A DNA stretch of 64,000 nucleotides, taken from Ganoderma boninense. Its lineage: Eukaryota; Basidiomycota; Agaricomycetes; Polyporales; Polyporaceae. Positions 25,640 through 35,614 of the stretch are shown piece by piece. The stretch lies in assembly GCA_002900995.3 (NCBI GenBank), contig CM035304.1, forward strand, positions 4,480,134 through 4,544,133, in the 5' to 3' direction. The translations under genes were made by a program, and so were the position numbers. The notes below the pieces were generated by a model, which was not told where the DNA came from, searched no databases, and worked only from the letters and a program-made list of their open reading frames with translations. How positions within the stretch are numbered: the stretch's first letter is position 1; each line of letters starts with the position of its first letter.

Positions 25640-26119
25640 GGTGGAGAAGAGGGAAAGAGATGTCTGGGGCAATACACACGTGGCGCGAGCTGTCCTCGAC
25701 ACCCTCGCGACACGTTCGCAAGCGCTTGTCCGATCGCGCGTCTCGCAACCCCATTGTGGCGTTGCCCCAATCGCTCATCCCTCGGCTATTACTGGTCCTC
25801 TCGTGCTTCATCTCCCTCGTACTGAACGCCAATCAGGATGCTCCATGAATGAATAATACACCGGGTATGTGCTATGGCGTTTTAAGTACATCTTCTCGCT
25901 CAGAAATTCTGGTGCTACAGCATAATCCTACAAATGTCCTAAACATTCTATACACCGGGTCGGCGACAGGCTTACCGAAATACTATGTGAAGGGAATACA
26001 TAAAGCTTACCCATAAGCCACTGAAACCGAATGAATAAACACACCCGCAAGCAATAAAGAGAAGACGAAGGGCGGCAGACAGTCCACGGTAACTGGTGCG
26101 CAATCCTAACTTCTCCCTG
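25640..26119. other. Intergenic between SEC11 and bHLH gene
   Basis: This is the SEC11 promoter side and the bHLH 3' flank, in tandem minus orientation. No further gene is seen. Confidence 0.5.
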
Positions 26120-27523
26120 TCAGTCCTTCATCCCGAGCAGCGACCCTGGTGTGGCAGCCTCCATCGACCTCCGCTGCTGAAGGACAGTGAAGGTGCGATC
26201 CTTCACTATCGGAAGCTCCTCCCTCGGTGTCATCGACAGGCCGCTCCGAGGGATTGTCATCACGGACGAGGATGCGGAGCTGGTCGATGACGACCGCGGC
26301 TTGACACTCATCTGCAGGAGCATCGAAGCGGCGGTCTCGTCTTCGGGCGTCCAGGTGGGCGAAACGGTCGGGGACGCCGAGACAGACTTTCGGTGCTGCT
26401 GCCGAGCAAGCGTCGAGCTTCCCCCGACCTTATGCGACAGCGGGGGGAGCGGATGCGCGGGCCCAGGGAGTGCGAGTGACGGCATGTTCGCGAGCGTGAG
26501 GGCAGGGCGGAAGCGACCCGAAGAAGGGGGAGAGGGCAGCTGAGCATTCGCAGGCGAGAGCGCGGGCACGATGCGAGGCGAATTTGAGATGAGGGTGCTG
26601 GGGTCGTACGGCTGTGCGAGCCACGACGAGATTGGGGGAAGACGGGGCGACGCTTTGGACTGACCAGCAGTTGAAATAGGGACAGCGAACGGCATCGGCG
26701 AAAGCTGCTCGTCCTCGGCGCCGCCCAGCCCGTGTTCATCGTCGCCGATGTACGAGTCCTCCTCCTCGTGCCTGCGGTGAGAACGCCTCATCGCAGGCTG
26801 AGACGCGTCCGCCATCAACTCATCCTCGTCGGCACGCTTGCGCTTCGGCGACGGAGGCAGGGCAACGACGTCGACGCGGGCGTCCTCCCGAGAGCGGCAC
26901 TGGGTGCACATCTCCCTCTCCAGTGCTTGGACGTGGGCGATGAGATCCTGCATATACTCGACCGTCTTGACCAGTACGTCCAACTTGAACTCCTTCTCCT
27001 CTGTTTTCCCCTTGCCCTTCTTCTCCTTTTCCTCCACGGTGTCCTCGTCGACCGCTTCAGGCTTCTGTGCTTTCAAGACGTGGTCGCGCTCGTTAACGAG
27101 GGTGCTCAGGGTGGAAAGCGTCTCGTTGATCTTGGTGCGGCGCGCCTTCTCGATCCGTGAGTGATTGAGCTTCCGAAGCGACTCGCGAGCGGAGCGGGAC
27201 ATGGCTCCGGGCTTGCGTCCGCGACGCTTGGGGGCCGGCGCCGCATCTCGCGCGGGGTTATAGTCGTCTTCGTCGTCGGACCCGATCTCGGAGTCGAGTG
27301 ACGCCGGAACGGCGTAGGTGGTCTCCGCGGCGGGTTGCTTCGGCAGGATAGGTGGTCGCGCGGATACACGGCGCTGCTGAGGAGAAGTCGATGCCGAGGC
27401 TAGAGTTGTGGGTTGTGCCCGACTCTCTCCGTCGGGGAGCGAGCCCGTGCGCTGACGCTTGGCGCGGCGCGGGGGGTTGCAGCTTGCGGCGTACAGCGAC
27501 GGGTTCTGCTTTGGGGACGACAT
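26120..27523 (-). CDS. bHLH transcription factor
   Basis: A single-exon, 467-residue protein starts at MSSPKQNP (ATG at 27521-27523). An acidic segment (EIGSDDEDDYNPARD) precedes a GRKP AT-hook-like motif and the basic helix 1 (LRKLNHSRIEKARRTKINE) with the His-Ser-x-Ile-Glu-Lys-x-Arg-Arg pattern that contacts E-boxes. A charged loop of about 40 residues (KEKKGKGKTEEKE) separates it from helix 2 (KLDVLVKTVEYMQDLIAHVQ) and a possible zipper extension (ALEREMCTQC). The rest is Pro/Ser-rich with a conserved-looking end (EELPIVKDRTFTVLQQRR). The unusually long loop recalls Ino2/Ino4 or Opi-type fungal bHLH proteins, but I cannot assign an ortholog. The lack of introns is unusual among its neighbours. 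Confidence 0.9.
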   Translation of the reverse strand: MSSPKQNPSLYAASCNPPRRAKRQRTGSLPDGESRAQPTTLASASTSPQQRRVSARPPILPKQPAAETTYAVPASLDSEIGSDDEDDYNPARDAAPAPKRRGRKPGAMSRSARESLRKLNHSRIEKARRTKINETLSTLSTLVNERDHVLKAQKPEAVDEDTVEEKEKKGKGKTEEKEFKLDVLVKTVEYMQDLIAHVQALEREMCTQCRSREDARVDVVALPPSPKRKRADEDELMADASQPAMRRSHRRHEEEDSYIGDDEHGLGGAEDEQLSPMPFAVPISTAGQSKASPRLPPISSWLAQPYDPSTLISNSPRIVPALSPANAQLPSPPSSGRFRPALTLANMPSLALPGPAHPLPPLSHKVGGSSTLARQQHRKSVSASPTVSPTWTPEDETAASMLLQMSVKPRSSSTSSASSSVMTIPRSGLSMTPREELPIVKDRTFTVLQQRRSMEAATPGSLLGMKD

Positions 27524-27642
27524 GGTATGCTCGCGAGCCTTGTGTGGTCGGCTTGGGAGAACGGATCGACGGAAGGGGGGCAAGATGAAGATGAGAGAAG
27601 TAGGGCACACGAGCAACCGGGCGCGGCGATTGCGCATGGAAA

Positions 27643-27649
27643 TATATAT
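27643..27649 (-). promoter_or_regulatory. TATA-like element of the bHLH gene
   Basis: TATATAT on the minus strand lies about 120 bp upstream of the ATG at 27523. Inference from position only. Confidence 0.35.
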
Positions 27650-29979
27650 CGCTAAATGAACTTGGCTTGCCCTCGCGTCCGTGGGCGATTCTGAGCTGCG
27701 AACGGGAGCTGCGTCGACAAATGGCCGGGGGCGGTCGTGTGCCTCAGAAACGTGCGCGTCGCACGACCATCCCTACGCGTCCCCATTGGCTGCATCGCAT
27801 GCACGTGTAGCCGCTGCCTCGTTCCTCCTGCCCAATCCGGCAGGCAGCGTCGTTCGTCCTGCGTCTTCCCGGCGCCACTCAGCCACTCCCCGGCCCAGTC
27901 AGTGTCACTGGGCCTATCTCACTCCAGACTTCTTCTCGCTTGCCCTGCATCGTGATGGCGTTGCGATCCTCGCTGCACTCACCGTGCCGTCAACGTCCAC
28001 CGGTGCGGTGCTCACCGTCCCGCGCGGTGCTCCGTCGCAAACCAGTCCCTAGAAGCAACGCTCGGCGGCCTCGCGAAACATGTCGTGTGCCACTTCGCGC
28101 AGCTCGCGCGAAGTCTCTCGGGGTCGAGCCACGGTCTCGCTACACATGGCCTCGCACAGCGTCCAAGGACGCCTCTAACGCCTTGCGACAAACGTGGGAG
28201 GAGCCTCCATCCTCCGGGCGAGAGCAGGAGGCCGCGAAAGAGGCTTAGTGCTTCTGCGAACGGCATGCTGAACGGTTATGGCGCACAGGGACGCTGAGAA
28301 CGCCCAGAGGCGCGGAGCTCCTGTGTCTGCGCTCCCCGTTTGGGCACCGTGTACATTGCACTGAACGGAGAAGCCGCGAAGCCGCCCTCGATGAGGCATC
28401 CGACTTTGCCCGCAGTGCGAGGGGGTCCCATGGCTTTGCTTGTGGGGCAATCGAGGCGATAAAGAGAGACGAACGTGGTCGACGGAGCCGACCATGAGAG
28501 CGCTTGGGAATCATGCAGCTGAGGCTAATGCTCGGTGTACGGTACGGGGCTTGACGTGAAGTGAGAAGGAAGCCTGAAGGTTGGTTCAGTGTCGCGTACC
28601 GCTCGACTGACATGGTGTCTAGATTCTACACGTTACTGATAAGGTCCCCGACGTCCAAAGCATCACCGTGCCAACCCTCTCGGTCAATGGTCGGCACTGA
28701 CAGTCATCGACCTTGTCTGCAACCAACGTGTTCACATTGGCGCACCCCTCCGAGTCCAAAATAATCCCTATCTGTGGCCAGTGGCATCCCTAAGTACAGA
28801 AACTATGTTCTCGTGAGGGCTCGTCCCCCGTTCTAGGCTTCTTCATCGTATGCTGTTGTACTAAAGGCGGACGACCAGCCATTCAGATGAACGCCTGCCT
28901 GTCAGAAAGACTGCTGGTCCTTGGTCCCTGCCCATCACCTCCCTTCAGCCGCAAAGTACTCATGCTTTACGTTCCATTGTCGCATGACGAACGATAGACC
29001 AGCTTCTCACCGGACCGCGCCACCCCGAAGGAGACGTAACCGAAGGGCAATCCATTTAAATCAGATTATCCATAAACAGACTCTCGCATGACAAACCAAT
29101 TTACGAACGTCCTCACACTGCTCGGGATCTACGTGCTCTTTTGCGTAGAGGCGGGTATATGAAGGTGATAAAGACAACGGCACCTACGACAGGGGACGGC
29201 ACCGCCGCATGATTCGGTTTTCTGTGGGTGCCGTATCCTCAGCTTACCCAACGACTCGAGAGGAGCAAACATCCAGCGTGTCTGTATGATGGATCAGACT
29301 CGCAGCGACATCAATAACTACAAAGCATCCTGCTTTTAGCCCCCATCTCCCGGCTGTTCCTTCTTGTGCACACTTCTTAAAGGTGCGTCAGGAATAGAGA
29401 GCCTGCAGGCTCGGGCTGGGAAATTCAATGCAAGTCTCAGGCGTCACCTACTACATAGTATCCCCCCATGCGGATGGATCCCTGTAAGGGCTGACTACTA
29501 TAGTATTGACCATTGGAAGATATGTAGAAATATCAGCTCTCAAGTCCGTACCCTTGAGTGCTCGGAGCGACTTCCCAGCTGCAGATGCTTAAGTCCAAGC
29601 TGTGAAAGAAGGTATGTGCGATATGGGGATGCGTGCATTGATGTTGAGATAGAAGAGACTCAGTTGCGTGTGCGAATATCGAAGACGACAAAATTTACTA
29701 CAAGAGCCACGATAAGAGACCACCGCACGCTCTCCGTTCTATTGCAATCCAACTATGCTAGCCTAACCACTCGTGGGCCCTCGTGTTCATCACACTCAGG
29801 ATGATCGAAGCTATAGATTTGGGTCTGTAGATCGTGACGGGAAGCGTGGGTCGCTCGCCGCTCAACCTTCATAACATACGCTCACCTTCGAATACTTACG
29901 GGTACTCGAGCCTCTTGCTTGATGTTCGAGAAGGTGGTCTTAGAGACTAGGAGCCAAAACAAACTTCCGATCCAAAAGA
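27650..29979. other. Intergenic, no gene recognised
   Basis: About 2.3 kb with only short overlapping frames in all phases and no family match I can see. It includes the bHLH upstream region. An A-rich run at 29974-29978 lies 3' of the minus-strand tRNA-Ile and fits a Pol III terminator. Confidence 0.4.
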
Positions 29980-30053
29980 TGGCCAACGCCGGGATCGAAC
30001 CGACGACCTTGGCGTTATTAGCACCACGCTCTAACCAACTGAGCTAGTCGGCC
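29980..30053 (-). tRNA. tRNA-Ile (AAT)
   Basis: The 74-nt cloverleaf has acceptor GGCCGAC paired to the 3' strand GTTGGCC apart from one mismatch, discriminator A, D arm TAGCTCAGTTGGTTAGAGC, anticodon loop CTAATAA with anticodon AAT, and T loop TTCGATC. There is no intron. It is identical to the plus-strand copy at 44059-44132. Confidence 0.96.
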
Positions 30054-30225
30054 ATATATCGGCTAAATTAACTCGAACCATGATGCTAAATTACATCAGC
30101 AAGCGCGGTCACGAGGATGACGCGCCTCTGAATCTGGAGCCAAGTTGAAGTTGGCTTGCTCCCGCCATCGCCATCCGCGTCGGTCCTCTCCACTCCCCCT
30201 AATCCTGCTGTGTACGACTTGGAAT

Positions 30226-33200
30226 ATGGATGCGAGTGACATAGGCCGCCTTGGTGCTCTCCAGCTTCTCCGATACCAGTCTTCTGACGCAATCGTGACT
30301 TCATACCCAATTGACGACGAGGAAATCACAATCGGCCGCGACCAGTCATGCTCCCTCCGCCTCTACTACCCTGCCGTTTCTGCCCTACACGCCAAGATCA
30401 CCTTCGTTGACCGCAAGGCATTTCTTGTCATCCTCGGCACCAACGGTGTCCTTCTCGACGACGAACCGATGTTCCCTGCTCCTGCCCATGCTTCCGGCCC
30501 AACCACAGTGCCCCTCCAGAACAACTCCGTGATCGAGATACACAAGAAGCGTTTCCGCTTTATGTATCCCCCCAAGCACCTTCGCTCCGCTGTCATCAAC
30601 ACACCCACTCAAGGAACCCCTGCCGCAGCACGCCGTCCTCTCCGCCTCTCGATGATCGCGAGCGCACACGTCTTCACCCCACGCCCAAGCCACGACCCTC
30701 AAGAGAACCTCCGCATTCTTCAAACACCTCTGCGCACGCCCTTCTCCCGCGAAGAAGAAGAAATCGTCCTCGTCCACAGTAATACTCCTCGCGTGGTTGA
30801 GGAAGAAAAGGACCTTGTCATCCTTGACGAGGTCGAGCCCGAACCGGTCCTTCCTCTCCCCCTTCCTATTATGCCCCAGTACCCAGTCACTCCTGTGCGG
30901 CGTCCGAGGCCGTCCCTTCACCGTGCGGTCTTGATACGTTCGGCTCAGCGCGCTGCCATACAGCGCGAGATACAACGCGAGGAAGAAGAGCAAGACGAAG
31001 AGGAGGTCGAGGACGTCATCGACCCCATTGCGGAAGAGAGCGATGAAGACGTGCAAGAAATTCCCAATCCAGATGGCGGTCCGCAGGTCTCAGGATGGAG
31101 AAAGAGCCTGGACATGGTTAAGGGTGGCCTCGGATGGGCGTTCCGTGGCCTCTCCGTCGAGGTAAGTCGATTATGTGGTGACTAAGTTCTGTGCACTTAC
31201 TGTCTACAGCCGAAGGAGGAGGAAGATCCTGCTCTCGACGAAGAGATGCTCCAGGAGCATACAGAGGAAGAAGACGAAGAAATGGACGAAGTAGAACTCG
31301 ACGAACATGATGAGGAACTTGATCAAGAGAACCACCAAGAATATCAGGATGAACGTGATGATACCCCACTCGCCGAGCCGGCTCGTCCTCTCGGCCACTT
31401 CATGACGCCTCAGATACCCAGGATCTCCATACAGCCGCGTCTCTCTCTTGGCCCTGGGGCCCCGCCGGATGCGGGTCCCCGTCGCGTACGGGTTGTTGCC
31501 CCTTGGAAGGTCAGCGAAATCCAGGTCCCGGTGACCGTGAAGGAGGAGGGCACGTCCGCGCCCTCCACAAGTGATGTCGCGCAACCTTCTACCCCCCTCT
31601 CGCCAGTGAAGAGGGAGAAGGTGACCGACGAGGAACGCGAGGCAAGTACACACACCCTGCGCACGTGCACTAGATATATTAATCATAATCTGACAGGCTA
31701 TCCGTGCTCGGAGACGGTCAGCCCTCGCGACTCCCGACAACTTCTTCAAGGGCCAGACCCCTGGCTCGCGCCGCACGCTGTTCCCTACGCTCGCGCCGCT
31801 CCCTTCTCCAAGCTTTGGCGAAGCCCCGTCCTCCTCGAACACAGTCTGGCTCTGCACCAGAGACCTCCTCATCGACTTCGACTTCGGCGTCTTCTTCCAC
31901 ACCGTCGGAGAAGACCGAGGAGCAGGAGGACACCGCGGTACTCCTCGCGCGCATGAAGCAGATGGTCGAGGGCGTGAAGCAGCGCCAGAGCCTCGGACGC
32001 CAGAGTCTCAGCCTCAGCCCGCGCAAGCGCGAGGGCGGCTTCTCGCTCCTCGCACCCGACCACGCCCGCCCGCACCGCCCGTCGCATATTCTCCTCGAAG
32101 AGGACGACGGAGATGAGCAGGAGGAAGATCGAGGAAGTCGCAGCTCCCGCGCCGAAGACGCCGCGCATGTCTGACTTGCGACACGTCTTTGGCAAACCTC
32201 GTGAGGAGCCGGGCACACCTGCCCTCGCTGGCGTGAGGGAGATGTTCCGACCGCAGCCGCAAGGACCAGTCGAGACGCCGCGGATGGACGGCATGCAGGA
32301 AATGTTGAGTACCCCTGACGCGTACCGCGCACCGGCGCCTATAGAGAGTCACGACAATGACGAGAAAGACGACGAAGAGGAGGAAGAGGAAGCAGAGCCT
32401 GTGGAGGAGATACCTGCGAAGGCTACCCGCGGGAAAGAGGACGCCTGCCACCAAAATAGCACGCAAGGCTACCGCGCCTCAGTCGGCCCCGCCGAAAAGT
32501 ACGCGAGCATCCTCTCAGGTTCCCGAAGAACCACGCACTGCTGGCACCGCCGCTCGGAGGACGAGAGCGCGCACTGCGGATTGTGCTGTCGGGCAGGTGC
32601 GTGCAGCGCTTTTATTCCTTACGATTAGTTCTGCCTCTCTGACGATATGTGACAGCCTTCGCGTCCCACTAGGGGCAGAGCTGCAGCGAAGGCTGCGACG
32701 CCGGAGCCCAAGGAGGACGAAGACGAGCCGGAGCCTCAACCCGCCCGTGCTACGCGCCGCACCCGGACGGCGACAGACTCATCCGCTACGTCCGCCACGA
32801 ACACCGACGACGCAGACACCAAGCCCGCACGCAGGACTCGCGCGAAGACACCTACTCGCAGCACGAATCCATCCACGACGAAGAGGGCACCGAGCGCCAC
32901 GCGCCGCGGGACCCGCGCGAAGCCAATCGAGGTTGCCGAGGAGGATGACAAGGACGACGATCCCCTCGACTCCCTCCCCCGCGGACGGGAGGCTGCGAGC
33001 TCCGCTGCGAAGGGCCGTCGCGGCACGCGCAGCAAGGTGAAGCAGGAGGACGCAGACGACGCTATCCCCCCAGTCCCCCACTCCCATCAACCACGGAGGA
33101 TGCCCCACGCGCGACCCGCTCGCGGCGCACGCCCGTGCCCGTGCCCGATGCACCGCGCACGCGTGGGGCATCCGGGGCTGCTGCTGAGGACGGCAAGGAG

Positions 33201-33344
33201 AACACGCCCGAGCCGGGGGCGGACGAGGAGAAGGCGGAGGGCAAGACTACGACGAAGCGCAAGGGCACGCGCACGGCGACCGCTGCGAAGACCGCAGGCA
33301 AGAGCGCTGCTGCACCTGCTGCTGTGGAGGACGCCGCTCGGTAG
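30226..33344 (+). CDS. FHA-domain protein with Ki-67-like short repeats (frame broken in 3' half)
   Basis: Exon 1 (30226-31161) holds an N-terminal FHA domain, about residues 8-115, with GRDQSC, SALHAKITF and GTNGVLL; FHA domains bind phosphothreonine. Exon 2 (31210-31641) is highly acidic and followed by a GC-AG intron (GCAAGT donor). Exon 3 from 31697 has TPDNFFKGQTPGSRRTLFP and three short repeats spaced 19-20 codons apart: TPRMSDLRHVF (32158-32190), TPALAGVREMF (32215-32247) and TPRMDGMQEML (32275-32307). The end is Lys/Arg-rich and disordered. FHA plus repeats of the LxGxxELF-TP type recalls vertebrate Ki-67, a mitotic chromosome coat protein; that link is inference. One-base shifts are needed near 31830, 32130 and 32430. 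The start is the ATG directly before conserved sequence; 30145 is an in-frame alternative. Confidence 0.72.
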
Positions 33345-33811
33345 CGGCTGCTGCTACGAAGACGAGGGCGGGGCGGACGAGGGCGGCGAGGGCGTGAGGT
33401 TCGCGGCCGGAATTTGTGGTGGTTTTGATCTTGGTCTGGAATGGGAGGGTGTGTTCCTCCCTGGTTGGGACTGGAGTAATTTTGGGTGGAACGTGCTGTT
33501 ATTTTTGTATAGTAATGTCAAGGAGGGAAAAAATATGCAGACAAAGGTTGACTGCGTTAGTAGGACAAACTAGCAAGGCGAGTCAGCGGAAAGGAGAGAA
33601 GATGTTGCATGCCACCCCCGTAACGCAGCCGCTTTCCTCAGAGACACACGAGTCCATGATGTCCTGTCAAGTCAACCACTAACGACAACAATGTATGCCA
33701 TTGCCCACCCACCGTTATTTTGGTTCAAGTTCAATGAGACCGTGAACGGTTGAGAGGATTCCTCCAGTCGTGACATTGGTGTTATATATACGGCTCTGCA
33801 TTAATACGCAA
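33345..33811. other. Intergenic between FHA gene and tRNA-Gly
   Basis: 3' flank of the FHA gene and upstream of tRNA-Gly. Nothing else is seen. Confidence 0.5.
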
Positions 33812-33882
33812 GCATTAATGGGGTAGTGGTAACCTGGGTCGTTGCCATCGACCCGCCGGCGGTTCGATTCCCGCTTAATGCA
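33812..33882 (+). tRNA. tRNA-Gly (GCC), T-stem variant
   Basis: A 71-nt cloverleaf with the same acceptor, D arm and anticodon loop (TTGCCAT, anticodon GCC) as the copies at 762 and 51966. Its T arm reads GGCGG-TTCGATT-CCCGC. Relative to the other copies, one G became C on the 5' side and one C became G on the 3' side, but these positions do not pair with each other, leaving two mismatches in the stem. A T6 Pol III terminator follows at 33888-33893. It may be a weakened gene or pseudogene. Confidence 0.85.
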
Positions 33883-33984
33883 CTGATCTTTTTTGTAGGA
33901 ATCAGATCTACGATGCGCGCACACGACGGCAAATTAAGTTTTGGCACCACTTGACAATCCTCGACTTTCTCATCCTCTTTTTGA

Positions 33985-34015
33985 CCTGGGCCTAGAGGAG
34001 GCCTAGAGGAGACCC
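33985..34015. repeat. Short direct repeat (GGCCTAGAGGA x2)
   Basis: Two adjacent copies of GGCCTAGAGGA lie in the spacer between tRNA-Gly and the next gene. No function is assigned. Confidence 0.6.
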
Positions 34016-34202
34016 TAGTTGCAAGGTGTTGAGGACCGTCATGCTAGCGGAGTTCGGCGGCTGTAGACGGTGAACGAGCAATTACTGTCATGCAGAAATG
34101 CCTCGAGTTGAGCTGCCTCCCAAAGCCCACTTCGGGGACCAAGTCCATCAAGGTGGGCCATATCCCCACTCCGCTTTCCTTCTCCCTGTAGCGGTGCTTA
34201 CT

Positions 34203-35614
34203 ATGCTGCAGTTCAAGCGGACGACGCCAGGTAGCGTCAGCACCCTCATCTTCTTGAAGTCGCCCCCCAACCCGAACCGTGTCCTTGACCCCACCCATCC
34301 GGCCTTACACTTCAAGCCCGTTCAGTATGCGAAGGCGTTCCCCTGGCGATCGTACCCCGGCTTTTCCATCCGCGCACTGCCTAAGAGCCTCCTCGACAAG
34401 CCTTCGTACCCCGCCCCAAACCCTCCATTCGTGCTGACCCCACCACGGACCGTGACTCTCGACAAAGGAGCTGCGCGAGGGGGAGGAAAGGCTGCTGGTG
34501 ACGAGACCGAAGTCGGTGCTGGACAGGGCGCGGAGGGCGTGGGCGAGGGGTCGACGCAGAGGTGGGTCGAGGAGAAGGGCCGCATCAGCATGTCGCTCAT
34601 CAACGCGGCGACGCTGGGCGTCGGAGGCCGCCCGGTACGCGTGAAGGTGTACAACAAGTTCAAGAACGCGATCGCCCTCGTCGCCACGCGCGGCGCGGAC
34701 GTCGAGCGAAGCCCTGATGGATCGAAGCGCATTGTGTTCCGCGACGACGAGGCGGGGCAGAACTGGGTGCTGCGTGGTGCGTGTCTCCCTCCTTGTACTT
34801 CCTTTCCTCCGCCCTCCGTTCCGCTCCCCGTCCCCGCCTCGGTCGTTCCTCCGGCAATGTCTGTCCCAAATCCATCCCTGACTCCACCCCGTCCCCGCAG
34901 ACTGGACATACATATGCCGACCACACCCCACAATGAACCTCATGCCCTATACCGAGCTCATCCCCGCCGTCCGTCGTGCGCTGAAGAACATCTTCTTGCC
35001 CGGCCAGCGGCTCGAGCAGGAGTGGGGCGCGCCGAGGGCGCTCCAGGTCGTGCGCCTGCTGAGTTCGCTCGGGCCTGTCGGAGAGGACGTCCCGTTCCGC
35101 GATTCCAAACGCAAGATCGAGGGGCGGAAGGTCCGGGTCGGCAAGGTTTTGGACGAGCTCGCGAAAGAGGGCTTGAGCGAGCCCGAGCTGGCCGCGTTCC
35201 CTCCGGGGGACGCGCTCCTGGAGGGGTTGCTGGAGCGCTACAAGGCGCTCGTCACGGTTGGTCTTTCGCATTCACGTATCCGCTATGTCGCTCGATCGCT
35301 GACTGCGGCTGGGTGTGCGCCCGTGTGTGTGTATTTTAATTCTGTAGGAGATCAGGACTGAGGGTGTGGCGGAGGCTGAACGGGTTACACGCTCCAGCGA
35401 ATCACCTCCTGCGTCTGCGTTCCCTCAGCACGAAACCTCCGGCATGCCATTTGACGGCCGTGACTTTGGCAATGAGCAGAAACAGCATCGTGATCTCAAC
35501 GTCATGAGCACTCTCCCAGGACGGGAGATGATCAAGGCGCGTCTCCGTAGCCAGGCTGAAAAACATGGCAGCAACGTCCCTGCGCGAAATCCTCGTTCAC
35601 CGGCGGACCGCTGA
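34203..35614 (+). CDS. Unidentified conserved-looking protein, possibly mitochondrial
   Basis: Three exons (34203-34776, 34901-35256, 35348-35614) give a clean 398-residue product from MLQFKRTTPG; an upstream in-frame ATG at 34098 is less likely. The N-terminus is basic and Ser/Pro-rich, as in mitochondrial presequences. The central block (RISMSLINAATLG, VKVYNKFKNAIALVATRGAD, then WTYICRPHPTMNLMPYTELIPAVRRALKN) looks folded and conserved. It superficially resembles the layout of bacterial RNase P protein (basic strand, then a helix with paired Arg), which is only a guess. The C-terminal third is charged and disordered, ending EKHGSNVPARNPRSPADR. I do not recognise the family. Confidence 0.75.
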
